Shown here piece after piece: positions 1 through 10,602 of a DNA stretch of 64,000 bases. The notes beneath the pieces were generated by a model, which was not told the DNA's origin, did no database searches, and saw only the letters and a program-made list of their open reading frames with translations. Source of the DNA: Hsuehochloa calcarea (taxonomy: Eukaryota > Streptophyta > Magnoliopsida > Poales > Poaceae); NCBI GenBank assembly GCA_036346395.1, contig CM070603.1:53922868-53986867 (forward strand), given 5' to 3'. A program made the position numbers and the translations under genes. Numbering within the stretch: position 1 is the first letter of the stretch; every line of letters begins with the position of its first letter.

Positions 1-53
1 TATTGTTGAGAAGATACTAGGGTTTTTAAAAAATTTATGAGGCCACTATTGTT

Positions 54-790
54 TTGTCCACTATGTACTATCCAACATCTCCTATAATAGTGTATACTAT
101 TTTAGAGATTACTACTCAATTGAAAATGTATGAAAATAGCATAGTTTTACATGATGCTATTGTTTCCATAAAATCTAAATATTTTAAATGTTGGAGAGAA
201 ATCCCTTACCTATATGCATTTGCATTTCTTTTATATCCTAGGGGTAAACTTGATGCATTTGGTAGTGTACTTGAACTTCTGAGTGATGCTACCGGGCTAG
301 ACTAGACTGACTATTTTGCATAAGTTTGTTCTCGGTTATACGAGGTTTACCAAAAGTATGAAGATAAGTTATGAGGAGCCCGCTCGCAATGACATCTAAT
401 AACCCCCGCCTCAAGTAGCAAGACAAATATGTGGGGCAAGATCTTCAGTGCCTTTTCCTCTAGGTCTAGATCTTCTTCTTCTGGTACTTCTACACCGCAG
501 GTTGCTCAGTCAAGACCCACAAGGAGCGGGGAACTATCCACCTATTTGAGCAGCGATACGGTGGATTTCAATTCAGAAGGCTTCGAAATCTTGCAACGAT
601 GGCAAGCACATAAGTTAGTATATCTCGTGCTATTCATATTTGCACGTGATGTGTTAACTGTTCCTGTCTTGACGGTTTTTTCTGAGTCTGCTTTCAATCA
701 CTCTTGAAGAATATTGGAGGAGGGAAGAACAAGTCTCACAAGTGAGATGGTGGAGATACTTCTATCTGTGAAGAAATAGGACAAGCTGAT
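54..790 (+). pseudogene. Degenerate hAT-superfamily transposase, C-terminal part
   Basis: Two open stretches (54-305 and 429-707) match the C-terminal part of plant BED-finger/hAT transposases. The first has the region around WREIPYLYAFAFLLYPRGKL. The second has the hAT dimerisation region: SGELSTYLSSDTVDF, then LARDVLTVPV-like and SESAF blocks, then an out-of-phase EEGRTSLTSEMVEILL. In-frame stops follow LSDATGLD (near 303) and SAFNHS (near 705), and there are more stops between the two pieces, so no functional protein can be made. The N-terminal zinc finger and catalytic core would lie upstream of the window. The transposase C-terminus is followed about 300 bp later by GC-rich hAT-like subterminal repeats (1104-1277), so both may belong to one element whose right end is near 1277; that link is inference. 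Confidence 0.8.
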
Positions 791-1103
791 TCACGAACAC
801 AATACTCTGTAGAAAATACAGAGTTGTTGAAGGTGTTCGAAAATCTGTACTTAGACAATAACACTGACACATAGAATACGGATGTGTCATGTATGTTGAA
901 TTGTAGAACTATAGGTTGTATTCTTTTTTCTTTGCCAATGTTTTCTCAATTTGAGTTTTTACTTGGTGAAGGTTATAACGAGGCGTTCAGTTGGACATTA
1001 ATAAAGCTCTATATTATATTTTCAATATGATTATATTTTTTTAAAATTTTCATGTCTACTTCTGAATTCTACATATTTTCTTATTTTTTGGATTTTTTTT
1101 TGT

Positions 1104-1277
1104 TCTGGCGGGCCAAACGTGCTCATGTTGGCCCGGCACAGCACGAAGCTCCAACAGATCATGCCTGGGCCAACTCCCCGGCACATGGGTCGGTCCAGCA
1201 CAACCCATCTAATAGTCGGGTCGTGCCCGGTTGTGCCTGTGTCGTGCTGGGTCGGGCTGCCCATTTGGCCAGGTTTG
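1104..1277. repeat. hAT subterminal repeat region / short nDart-like remnant
   Basis: GC-rich block in an AT-rich setting with repeated GGCCCGGCACAGCACG and GGTCGTGCCCGG-type motifs in both orientations. The edges GGCCAAACG (left) and CCATTTGGCCAGGTTTG (right) are imperfect inverted repeats resembling nDart/Dart ends. I found no matching 8-bp target duplication, so it is either the right end of the decayed hAT element upstream or an old separate insertion. The same motif class recurs in the well-bounded element at 14570-15023. Confidence 0.5.
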
Positions 1278-2429
1278 TTGCGGAGACGTAGATTCGTTGG
1301 TCAGATAATGATACCGCTCGGTCGTACGACGCATTGGATGGGTCGCCTACTCCCAAAGTGGCTTAACGCATTGGACGGCTCGTTTACTACCCGAACGGCT
1401 TACTTTCCTGCTCTTCATCCACTTCGCCTCGCCACACCAGAAGCAAAGCAAGCAACCATCTCTCTCTCTCTTCTCCATACTCTCTCTCCCCTTCGTCGTT
1501 GTGTCTCTCTTTGGTTATTAAATTCCTCCCCCTACCCCTTCTCTCTCATCTCTCATTTCCTTCCCTCAGGTCACACTTTCCCTTCTCTCCTCTTGCAGAG
1601 GTCTCTCCTCTTCTCTCTTTATTTGCTCCTTTTTCCCCTGTCGCGGCGGAGATAGGGTTCGGTTCTCTGTTTACTCTGGCAGAGGTGGCTTTGTTCTTCT
1701 TGCTCTTCTTTGTGGCGTTGTTCTTCTTGGAAGAAGGGATCTTTTCATTCTCGAGCGATTCAGCATGCCTGTGTTCCACGCCTACAGATATGAGCATCGT
1801 CACCCCTTCTACGAGTTCATGGGTGGGCGTCGCCTCATCCTTCTCTGAGCTCCTAGTTGGGTACCACCACTTCCTCCTAGTTGCCCGATTAGTGTCATGT
1901 GTTTGTTGCAGCAATGAGGATTTTTTTGTTGCAATAGGTGTTTTGAAATGTTTGTACTATATCTTTTGGATGTTGCATTAGCTGATTAGTGAGGTGTTTT
2001 TTCTCATTGCAATTGTTGCGCCTATCTTCTGGATGTTCCAGTAACAAATTCTTGGAGCGATTTTTTCTCAAAAAAATCTCAATTTTTTCAGTAGTTGCTT
2101 CGCATTGTTTCAACAAGTGATTCGAAATGTTGGGACTATACCTTCTAGATGTTTCATAAGTAAGTTTTAAATGTTGCAAAATTCTTGATGTTGACCATGT
2201 AACCCTCATTTGAATGAAGACACCCAATCGATTTGCGTATTTGTTGCACGTATGTTTTTTTTGTTGCAAACATTATGTCCATATATTGCGTCGGAGCGTA
2301 TGATGGGAAACTTCATATCGTACGTCTGATCGCTTGTTGCGCCCTTGTTGGCCTACTAGAGCTAAGGCCCATATGAGCTGAGGAAAGATCGTAATTTGGC
2401 CCAACCCATCAATACTCACATGAACGGTA
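1278..2429. other. Unassigned stretch: CT-rich leader-like block plus ATGTTGCA-rich repeat
   Basis: 1440-1640 is strongly CT-rich, like a plant 5' leader, and runs into short open frames at 1499-1981. I do not recognise a protein. From about 1900 to 2280 there are many diverged copies of an ATGTTGCA / TTGTTGCAA motif, which looks like an old internal repeat. No splice or protein evidence supports a gene here. Confidence 0.35.
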
Positions 2430-2690
2430 CTCTCTCCATTCAAAAATATACAACGTTTTCTAAAAGCGAGCATTCAAACTTCCTTAACTTTCATCACTAA
2501 TATAAAAAACTATTTGTATTAGTCATATAAAAATGATATCATTATATTAGTCATAATTTTTTCCCATAATATAATATTTTTATATTACTTTTATAAATAT
2601 ATTCATATTAAAAATAATTGTCAAAGTTGCATGTTGAGTATTGTGTCGATGTCCAAAATATCATATCTTCTTGAACAAAGTTCGAATGAG
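2430..2690. mobile_element. Stowaway-like MITE
   Basis: Begins after TA at 2428-2429 with CTCTCTCCATTCAAAAATAT, the usual Stowaway terminus (CTCCCTCCGTnCCAAAATAT type). It has the AT-rich interior of this class (TAGTCATATAAAAATGATATC) followed by GTCAAAGTTGCATGTTG and GTGTCGATGTCC, and a decayed right end near 2690 (TTCGAATGAG). The right TA duplication is not preserved. Length about 260 bp, non-coding. Confidence 0.65.
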
Positions 2691-3032
2691 CTAGGAATAG
2701 CCTATCATAGTTTTTTTTTAAATCAACCAATTATAGTATTTTGGCTGGCTAGGAGCCTAGAATGAGATAAGTTGGTCCATCGTCCTGTCATTCCGCGTAG
2801 CCCACAAAGATCAACCGGATAATCTCACGTTGGACCAAAACATTTGAGATGGTGAGAGCGAAGCTTGCCATGACCTTGTGTTTACCCGTGTTATGGGCTG
2901 GGTGTTCTTAGACCAAATTTGTTTGGGGTGATTTTTTTAAGAGAATTTCTTTTGATTTTATGGAGAAACCTAATTGAAGTGTATTTAGCATTTTTTTTGT
3001 CTAGAATGTGGCTAGATTTGCTTGGATGGCTT

Positions 3033-3206
3033 CAGGTACGGAGCCAGGAAAATTTTATCCAAGGGGCCATATGGTGAGAACTAAATATTGAGGGGTGCCA
3101 AGTACAAATATTTTATTATTTTACATAAGTAAAATAACAGCTATATAGATAACCCATCAATCATGGGGGACTAGGGCTCCCACTAGTCTCAATGTCTCCG
3201 TTCCTG
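3033..3206. mobile_element. Short hAT MITE with perfect 8-bp target duplication
   Basis: A 174-bp element with ends CAGGTACGGAGCC and, reverse-complemented, CAGGAACGGAGAC (11 of 13 identical). It is flanked on both sides by GATGGCTT (3025-3032 and 3207-3214). The 8-bp duplication and CAG-type terminus fit the hAT superfamily. There is no coding capacity. Confidence 0.8.
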
Positions 3207-3259
3207 GATGGCTTGCATCTCCACATAAACAACTTGGTATGCTTAGTTGCACTCCCAAC

Positions 3260-3415
3260 CAGGGGCGGAGCTGGCCATGGACCAAGCCTTGGACCGACCC
3301 AGCTACTTTTGGCCCAAAGTCATATTTTACTAATTTTCAAAAGAATTTTACATGGACTTTCGATCCTGGACCTCAGGACATTGCTCCAGAAACCTGAGGC
3401 CAAGCTCCGCCCCTG
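3260..3415. mobile_element. Short hAT MITE (CAGGGGCGGAGCT ends)
   Basis: A 156-bp element starting CAGGGGCGGAGCTGGCC and ending GGCCAAGCTCCGCCCCTG, with near-perfect terminal inverted repeats. Flanks are CTCCCAAC (left) and CTCCTAGC (right), an 8-bp duplication with two changes. The right copy of the duplication was reused by the next element, which abuts it. Confidence 0.8.
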
Positions 3416-3423
3416 CTCCTAGC

Positions 3424-3705
3424 CAGGGTTAATAATTTTGATGAAATTTCACCAAAAAATCAGTCTTTTTGCTACCCTCCGAACTTTTTAAGGCTAAAAT
3501 TTGAGTTCAGCCTCAAATTTTAACGCAAGTTTCATCTATATCAATATATAGTTCATCTCTACCATTCTCAAAACCTTTTCTAAAAAATCTAAACTTTCAC
3601 CAAGATTCAAATTCAAAGTTTAAATTCATTTGAACGAAAACACCAAAAAAATTTAGTCTTTGTGCTACCCTTCAGAAAAAATCCCAACCGAAAAGGATAA
3701 CCCTG
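3424..3705. mobile_element. hAT-like MITE inserted next to the previous one
   Basis: A 282-bp AT-rich element starting CAGGGTTAATAATTTTG and ending GGATAACCCTG. The short terminal inverted repeat is CAGGGTTA. It is flanked by a perfect 8-bp duplication CTCCTAGC at 3416-3423 and 3706-3713. No open frame. Confidence 0.75.
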
Positions 3706-3747
3706 CTCCTAGCTAGCCTGCTTGGAGGAGAAGTATAACTAATGAAT

Positions 3748-6641
3748 CACTACCACATAAACGGTCTTCACATACGGTTCAAAAACGTCATCACAGACAG
3801 TTTTCTGAATTGTCTAAGTTTATGGGTCAGTAATGACATGAGATCATCACGGACGGTTTTTTAACCGTCTGTGAAAAAAGCTACCACAGACGGTTCTGAA
3901 CAATAACCGTCTGTGATAGTCAATTATTACAGATGGTTCTTGTTCAAAACCGTTTGTAAAATTATACAATCACACACGGTTTTTAAGTAAAAACCGTCTG
4001 TGATAGTTTTTTCTATTTCAAAAAGTTTGAATTATGAGCCAAACCAATCAATTGCAAGACGATAGTTTTCATATGCTCTTTCAATAGTGTTGGAAATATG
4101 CCCTAGAGGTAATCATAGAGATTAGTATATTTTGTTATGTTCGTAACATTGAATAATATGATATCTTGTTCTTGGAATAATATCATTAATATTTATTATC
4201 AAGTATGTAACTTAATTGTGAAACTATGTATTTCTACAATGATTATTCTTAAACGTTCCCTAGTCAGAAACATATGATGACACATATGAATAGACTGACA
4301 TATGTGTTGGTTGTTGACTATGTTTCACAGGTCATAGATATGGAGATATCAAAATAATAATATGGACACATGTTAGAGAATATAGTGTTGGATAAGACCC
4401 ACCTTGAGATACTATTGAGATTGTTATGATTCTATATGTCATTAGTTGGTCTCAAGCAATGATGATGTATAAATCTTAGACCTGAGATCAGCATGATTCC
4501 CTACATGTGTAATAGCACTATTAGAGGTTGTCAAACGCTACTGTAACTGGGTAGTTATAAAGGTAGCTTTCGGGTATGTTACGAAACATGCTGAGGGATA
4601 TGACTGGTTGGATATGGGACTTGCCCCTTCTAACATAACAAGAGAGATATCTCTGGGCCCCTCGTTGTGGTCGGATATAGAAAGTGCATGGTCATACCAC
4701 TAGTGGTCGAAGTGTCAACCACATGAAGTTATTTGACACTTGATCAAGAAAGTATTGAACATTCCATTGATGACAAATTATCTCACCTGGAGTTCAACCA
4801 GATATCGTGAGACAAAAGGAGAATACACAAGCAAGTCGTTCGGTTCGACCAAATACGATATGGTCGTATAGAGATATAGACTGATGGAACATGGTCTCAC
4901 AACTGGTCGTATGGAGATATGAGCTGGTCGTAGACTAATCGAACGTAATCACCAACTGATCGTAAGGAGTTACAAACTGGTCGTAACTAAATATGGACTG
5001 GTCGTGACTAAGTGCGAGCTGGTTGTAAGTGATAAAGACCTAGTCTTAGAACATATTGCATTAAGATTCGTTCGATATATTCTATGTGTGTTCGGGAATC
5101 GTTATATGCTGCTAAGTACCGCTGATGACTTGTGGTCGGAAAAGAGTTTCCAAGTCACAACCGATTACACATGAACCTATAGGGTCATACACTTAAAGAG
5201 CAAGAATTTTATTTGGATAGTGATGCGAATTCTTGTAGGCCACGCATTCCTAATGGGTCTCAAGTTCAAGACTCATTATAGATGCCTATAAACAGAGGGG
5301 CGGTTGCAAGGGGTGCAGTGATTCTTTTGAAAAATTCTCGAAACCCTAATAGCCACGTCTTCCTCAACCACGCTGCCGCGCGCTAGCACTGCAGCGTGTG
5401 GTGTTCCTGCCCCGTACATGTGGATACCTTGGAGGTGTTGTTGCGAAGCATCAACATTAGGACGATCCGCAACTCGTGACGATCATCGGAGTAGGAGGAG
5501 AAGACGCGTGACAAGTACGACCACTACTGCATCAACTCGCTACATCAACTCTACTTCCGCTACGAGTCGGCGCGTCTAGTGGTAATCTCGTGATCTATTA
5601 CTAGCAGATGTTCTTTGGTTGTGCGGTAGATTTTTTGTGCTATCGTAGCCTTCCCGTGATCCTATAAATAGTTTGCAAGAAGGTAATTAAAAGACACACA
5701 CTCTCTCTCTCCCTCTCTCAATCAATGGCTCACTCTCTGACGAGGACGAGGTCAAGTAGAAGCGTCAATCTCAAACCGAATGAGCCTCCCTTGTCGACCA
5801 TAGATGGGGCTCCTCACTGAGAATGAAACCTGACAGATCGGAGGGGATGAAATCAGAGTGAAAAAGAAATCTAGATGAGGATTTGGGGGCAAAACTTCGT
5901 GCTCACCTGATGTCAAGACGGGGGGTGGCTAGATATGGTGGTACTAGTCGATCCTCATTGCCTCGCTCACCGAAGGCGCCGTGAAACAGCAAACCGTTAA
6001 CTCCTGCGACAGACATGGAGCCCTTGCGCGCCTCTCCTCCTCCTCCTCCTCGTCGGCGTAGGGAGGGGAGAAGGAGAGACTAATGGAAGATAAGGAGGGA
6101 GTGGGTATAATATATAAGGACAACGCCAAAACATTCCGCTTCCCGCGCAAGCGTTCAAAAATTTTGGCGAATCACAAACGGTTTCAAACAAAAACAGTGT
6201 GCGATGAGCTAATATCACAGATAATTCATATTAAAAATCGTGTATGACTATGTGATTTTACCATGACTTCAAATCACAGAGTTAACAATTTCAAGTCATA
6301 GTAAAATAAGATAGTTAGTCATTTCAATTCATGATAACATAACAGAGTTAGCAGTTTCAACTCACAAAGTCAGATAAAATCGGGAGATACTTATCACAGA
6401 CGGTTTTTAATGCAAATCGTCTGTGATGAGATACTTATCACAGACGGTTCGTATTAAGAACCATCTGTGCAGTATCACATACGAACCATCTGTGATATGA
6501 CGAGATATCACAGACGGTTCATAGCGTATCTAGTAACAGAGACGACCACGCTGGTAAAACCGCATGTGATTATCATTAACACCGACGGTTTTGAAAAATC
6601 GTTTGGAACAAGACATCTAATATTAGCCTTTTGTAGTAGTG
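3748..6641. mobile_element. Non-autonomous CACTA (En/Spm) element
   Basis: The left end CACTACCACATAAACGG and the right end (reverse complement CACTACTACAAAAGG) are flanked by the 3-bp duplication AAT (3745-3747 and 6642-6644). Both ends carry many direct and inverted copies of ACCGTCTGTGA / TCACAGACGGTT (3840-4010 and 6385-6530), the subterminal repeats bound by CACTA transposases. No TNPA/TNPD-like coding sequence is present, so movement would need a transposase supplied elsewhere. More than half of the length is a nested copia LTR (4088-5666). The element's own interior, 5667-6380, holds a CT run and a GC-rich block without a recognisable gene. Confidence 0.9.
4088..5666 (+). mobile_element. 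Angela/BARE-like copia solo LTR nested in the CACTA element
   Basis: Starts TGTTGGAAATATGCCCTAGA, the signature 5' end of Angela/BARE-type Ty1/copia LTRs. It carries the expected internal landmarks in order: a TATA-like GCCTATAAACAGAGG near 5284, a GC-rich leader, then a terminal part around TTTTTTGTGCTATCGTAGCC. It is flanked by AATAG (4083-4087 and 5667-5671). The last bases read TA rather than CA, consistent with a C-to-T change. No PBS, gag or pol follows, so it is a solo LTR left by recombination. Copies of a CTGGTCGTA motif repeat through 4850-5035. Confidence 0.75.
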
Positions 6642-6644
6642 AAT

Positions 6645-6982
6645 GTTAGGAGAGAGATCGAATTTAAATTTTGAATTGATCTTAAACCACCAAATGGGCT
6701 GACGACGTGCTCATATTTGCATGTGTGGGATGAATGGATGATGATGAGCTCATGACTAACTCAATATTCATATCGATATCAGTCAGCTCAGGAAAAAACA
6801 TAAGAGTACAAGAAGAACGGGAATTGCTATTCAAAATTAGAATTCAATTCGCCTCCCCTTTCTAAGACCAAATCAACACATTTCGCCAATAAAACAAAGA
6901 TCATATGAAAAAAAGAAACAAAAAAACACGTCAATGTCGCTCGCATGCACGCACGCGACGGTGGTGCAAGGCCTGCTAGAGA
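6645..6982. other. Spacer downstream of the PMEI gene
   Basis: AT-rich DNA between the CACTA right end and the stop codon of the minus-strand PMEI-like gene. It should contain that gene's 3' UTR. I see no other feature. Confidence 0.4.
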
Positions 6983-7519
6983 TCAGATCATGTTGGAGAG
7001 CGCGCGGCAGTTCTCGCCCATCTTAACGAGCGACTGGTCGAAGCGGTCCATGGGGTTCTTCTCGCCGATCTTCTTGAACTGCTCGTCGCAACCCTGCATG
7101 TCTTGCGCCGCCATGCCCATCATGGCGCGGATGGTGGTGGCGTCCTTGAACCCGATGGCGCGCCGCGCCGCACCGAGGTTATCCTCGACGTCTTGGTACA
7201 GGCTGTCGCACAAGTCCAGCGCCGTGTTCGCTGCGGGCGTCGCTGTCTTGGCCACCTTCGCGACGCGCGCCCGCGCCGCCGCGGTGCGCTTGGCGAAGGC
7301 GTCCACCTGCATGTTGAGCACCGCGAGCGCGTCCACGGTGGGGTAGCGCGCCGCCTGCTTCCCCGCCGTGCTGGTGCAGAGCTCGGGGTACGGGGTGCCC
7401 TTGCAAATCTGGGCCACCGCGGTGTCGCCGCCCGCGGCCGCGGCCGGGGAGCTGTAGGATGCCGCGGCGACGGCGACGGCGACGACGACGAGGAGCAGCG
7501 CGTGGGATGATCGCCCCAT
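6983..7519 (-). CDS. Plant invertase/pectin methylesterase inhibitor (PMEI) domain protein
   Basis: A 178-aa intronless frame in GC-rich DNA. Residues 1-29 form a signal peptide (hydrophobic VVVAVAVAAA, then SSPAAAA), so the product is exported to the apoplast. The mature part has the PMEI pattern: ICKGTPYPELC with the first cysteine pair (C39, C48), a long helical ARARVAKVAKTATPAANTAL segment, LDLCDSLY (C104), and MAAQDMQGCDEQF (C144) completing the four-cysteine four-helix bundle. C171 near the end is an extra cysteine. Family members inhibit either pectin methylesterase or acid invertase, and sequence alone does not tell which. The length is normal, the ATG follows GATCGCCCC, and the stop is TGA. 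It is isolated among repeats with no co-oriented neighbour. Confidence 0.9.
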   Translation of the reverse strand: MGRSSHALLLVVVAVAVAAASYSSPAAAAGGDTAVAQICKGTPYPELCTSTAGKQAARYPTVDALAVLNMQVDAFAKRTAAARARVAKVAKTATPAANTALDLCDSLYQDVEDNLGAARRAIGFKDATTIRAMMGMAAQDMQGCDEQFKKIGEKNPMDRFDQSLVKMGENCRALSNMI

Positions 7520-8189
7520 GGCTAGCTTAGCTAGTTGGTTTTATTAGCTGCTGCTTGGTGCGAACGTTCGTACGCGTGGTGTGGTTGCGTGTAGGAGGTG
7601 GCCGGCGGGAGGGGCCTGGGTTGGTTGGGCCGGGGAGGGAGGGGGGTAAATACGTGAGATGGGTGGCGGGGGTTGGTTGCATGAACAACGGAAATGGCGG
7701 TTGACCTCCGATGTCCAAGCTGCTTTTGGTCCGTTCGTCCACTTCGTCGGTAGCCCAAGGTTTCTATTTTTGGAGTGAGTGCTACCTTTGCAACTCTTTT
7801 GGAGGGAAACCATTTCTAACGGTCTTAAAAGTAAAAAAAAAAAATACAACTATTTATTTATCTCGTAGAATTAATTTCAGGTTGATCACCAGTGAAGCTG
7901 CAAGAACACCTGGATGCCGAGATCAAGTGACAATGCTGTAGACTGCAAAGAGCAATGCTATGTTGTGTTGCTGTGACATTAATTTTGCTCAGCAAAATAT
8001 ATATATGCGAACCTAGCTCGAGTGCATGCTTAACTGAAACTGTCGTGTTCAACAACAGTACAAGTAGCCTAGATTTAACTGAACATGCGTGATTGAGTCT
8101 AAAGGAACATTTACATCTTTTGCTAATCATGCCCAGCTAGAGCTAGCTAGGCATGGATACTGTGGCTAGCTTGGGCATATAGCCTTTTT
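7520..8189. other. PMEI upstream region
   Basis: GC-rich 5' leader and promoter DNA of the minus-strand PMEI gene (to about 7760), then AT-rich spacer. Several short open frames here have no protein signature. A run of A lies at 7833-7844. Confidence 0.35.
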
Positions 8190-8509
8190 CGGCCTCTTTG
8201 ATTTGTAGTTTTTTTTTAGTATTCTAATCCTTAAGAATTTTTTCTATACAGGTTGTTTGATTTGTAGGATTGAAGCGGTAGAATTCATATGGAGTATTTT
8301 TCATGCGCACTAATTCCACAGGAAACTAAACATCGGCTCGAAGCTCTTGGAAAAAGTCATGTGTTTTCCCTATGGTTTAATCAAACAACCTTTGTTGCAA
8401 ATTCATATGGTTTTTAATCCTATAGGATTCAAGAAGCCATACCTCCAATCCTACGGGTTTTTTTTTTCTTCTATTCCTGTGTTTTTAAAGTACTACGAAA
8501 AAAAGGCCC
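8190..8509. mobile_element. Tourist-like (PIF/Harbinger) MITE
   Basis: The left end CGGCCTCTTTGATTTGTAG pairs with the right end (reverse complement GGGCCTTTTTTTCGTAGTA). The interior is the familiar Tourist sequence (TTTGATTTGTAGGATTG, ATCCTATAGGATTC). Flanks are TTT and TTA, a decayed version of the TTA duplication. About 320 bp, non-coding. Confidence 0.7.
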
Positions 8510-8633
8510 TTAATTTGTTTGGTTCATACAATTTCACACCAAGCACACAAAGCAGTACAATCACAGTTTTTTCTCCAAGTCTTTTGAGCCGATTTGATGC
8601 ATGCCTAGATGGTAGCACTTGATATGTCCTATT

Positions 8634-8941
8634 GGTCTGTTTGAAATGGCTTCAGCTTCCGGCTTTCGCTCGGATCAGTCGGAAGTCGTTCCAAACGGGA
8701 GGCGTTTAACATCGTTAATTATCGTCAATTATCGTTAATTAGTTCTCGTTAATTATTGCTAATTGCGTTAAACAGTATCAAATAAACCGTTATTGTCTTC
8801 AAAGGCATTTCAAACATTTTTCATCTCGGATATTGCAGCTAGTCTACTTAAAAGTCAGACAACCAAATATTAAACCTCTTTAGCCCTACAGCACAGCTAA
8901 AAACCGCTTTTCAGAAAAAACATTACCGTTCCAAGCAGACC
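8634..8941. mobile_element. MITE of a GGTCTGTTTG family with GTTAATT-rich interior
   Basis: The left end GGTCTGTTTGAAATGGCTTC and the right end (reverse complement GGTCTGCTTGGAACGG) are inverted repeats. The interior has a run of diverged ATCGTTAATT units (8710-8770) and an AAACCGCTTTTCAGAAAAAAC right subterminal block. The right portion is clearly related to 10395-10602. A target duplication is not certain. Confidence 0.55.
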
Positions 8942-9374
8942 TTATATCTCTCTTTTTTAGTTGTGGATGCCTGATTCCTCCTCTGCGCTCATGTTCAATC
9001 TGTAACAAAAATTGTTGAAAATTCCATAGCTACTAAAGTTGACATTTAGTCCAACCAAACAAACTATATAACCAACAACTTCGAAGGTTTCATCAGCTAC
9101 AGTTTTGATCTGTCAAATCATCATGTATAGTTAATAAGTTAATGGATTTGCACTAAAAAACCTTCCTACTAAGTTAGTTTTTTTGTCTGTTAGATTGTCA
9201 TAGTTAAGTTAATCGATTTGCAATAAAATATCTGCCGAAGTTAGTTACTTTGCCATAACTTTGTCATCCGTTTGGTACAAACATTTTTCTCCCTTTCGAA
9301 ATTCAGTTGCAAAGGAATTTGACCTTCATCTGTATACGGATTTGCAAAGTCAAACAAAGTAAGAGGGGGTACGT

Positions 9375-9545
9375 CATGCATGGCTTCTTGTATCCAGTTC
9401 AAAGTTGCCACCTGAATTCAACCAAGGACAACGACTTGCTGAACCCCATGAGAGTTAGAGGGGACCATGCATGGCTTCTTGTATCCAGGCCGAAGTTGCC
9501 ACCTGAATTCAAACAAGGACAACGATTTGCTGAACCCCATCCCCA
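9375..9545. repeat. 91-bp tandem duplication
   Basis: CATGCATGGCTTCTTGTATC begins at 9375 and again at 9466. The two copies are nearly identical through AAGTTGCCACCTGAATTCAA and TTGCTGAACCCCAT. No gene is associated. Confidence 0.85.
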
Positions 9546-9659
9546 TGAGACGAGTCTCTGTCTCCGAAGAAAAAATGCAACATTAAGCCAAAAAAATCTT
9601 CTAAGATAGTAAAAAGAATAGAATATTGGTCAAATAATGGCACTCCCGGTCCATGACAA

Positions 9660-10602
9660 CCAAAGAGCATGTTTGAGAAAAGTCGAAAACGGAAGCCATC
9701 CTAAACGAGTGGTTTTCTCCAGCCGCATGTGCTGAAGCGGGAAGCTGCCCACCTTGTCCCAAACGGGCTGCTTTCTCCAACCACATGCGCTTAAGCCGCC
9801 CGGTGGCCAGCTTCACGCAACATCGGCGGGATGGATATCCGATTTGCCCCTAGAGTTCGGGGAATTCTTGTCCCTTACCACTGAACAAAACCCCCAAATC
9901 TCCCTCCTCCTCCTCCCGCCCGAAACCCTAACCCTAGTCGCGTTCACCCGCCCCTGCCGCCCGCTCCTTCCTCCCTCCCTCCTGCCGCCCTCTTCCTCCT
10001 CCTCATGACGCCAACGTAGCCCTCCTCTTCCTCCTCCCGCCGCCGCCCTCCTACTCCTACTCCCGCCAGTGGCGGCGACTTTATTTTATTTTTTATTGTC
10101 CATTTTATATTTTCTGATATAGATGAATTATTTATGTAATCATTGCATTAATTACTTGTGTAATCGTGGAATTATATCAATTTTTGTTCATTGCCCTTAA
10201 TTTCATTAATTGTCATTAATATTTACTTTGTGCAAATGGTCGTTAATTACCATCAATTGCGTTAATTATCATTAAGATTTACTTTGGGCAAATTATCATT
10301 AATTATCATCAATTGTCGTTAAGATTTACTTGTGTGTGTGTTGTCTTTAATTGTTGGTAGTTGTCGTCAATTGTCGTTAGTTGGTGTTAATTGCTGTCAA
10401 TTGTCATTAAACAACATCAAACAAGTTGCCATTTGCCTCAGGGGCATTTTAGATATTTTTCAACTCAGAAGCTTTAGCTAGCTACCTAAAAGTCAGTCGC
10501 CAAATACCAAACGCCTTCATCTTAGTCGTTCAACCCTACAACCGTTCAGTTCAGCTGAAAGCTGCTTTTCAAAAAAAACCGCAGCCATCCCAAACACCCC
10601 CC
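9660..10602. mobile_element. Larger relative of the 8634 MITE, carrying a GC-rich block
   Basis: The right part (10395-10602, ending GCAGCCATCCCAAACACC) matches the right part of the 8634-8941 MITE. Its interior has the same GTTAATT/GTCGTTAA-type repeat array, expanded over 10190-10420. The left boundary is only approximate. Between the ends lies a GC-rich, CT-rich segment (9890-10070) that resembles a plant gene leader. It could be a captured gene fragment, as in Pack-type elements, but I cannot name a source gene. Confidence 0.4.

Noticed and set aside
7103..7510. Plus-strand frame opposite the PMEI gene
   Set aside because: Antisense shadow of a GC-rich gene. The minus-strand protein has a signal peptide and the cysteine pattern of its family.
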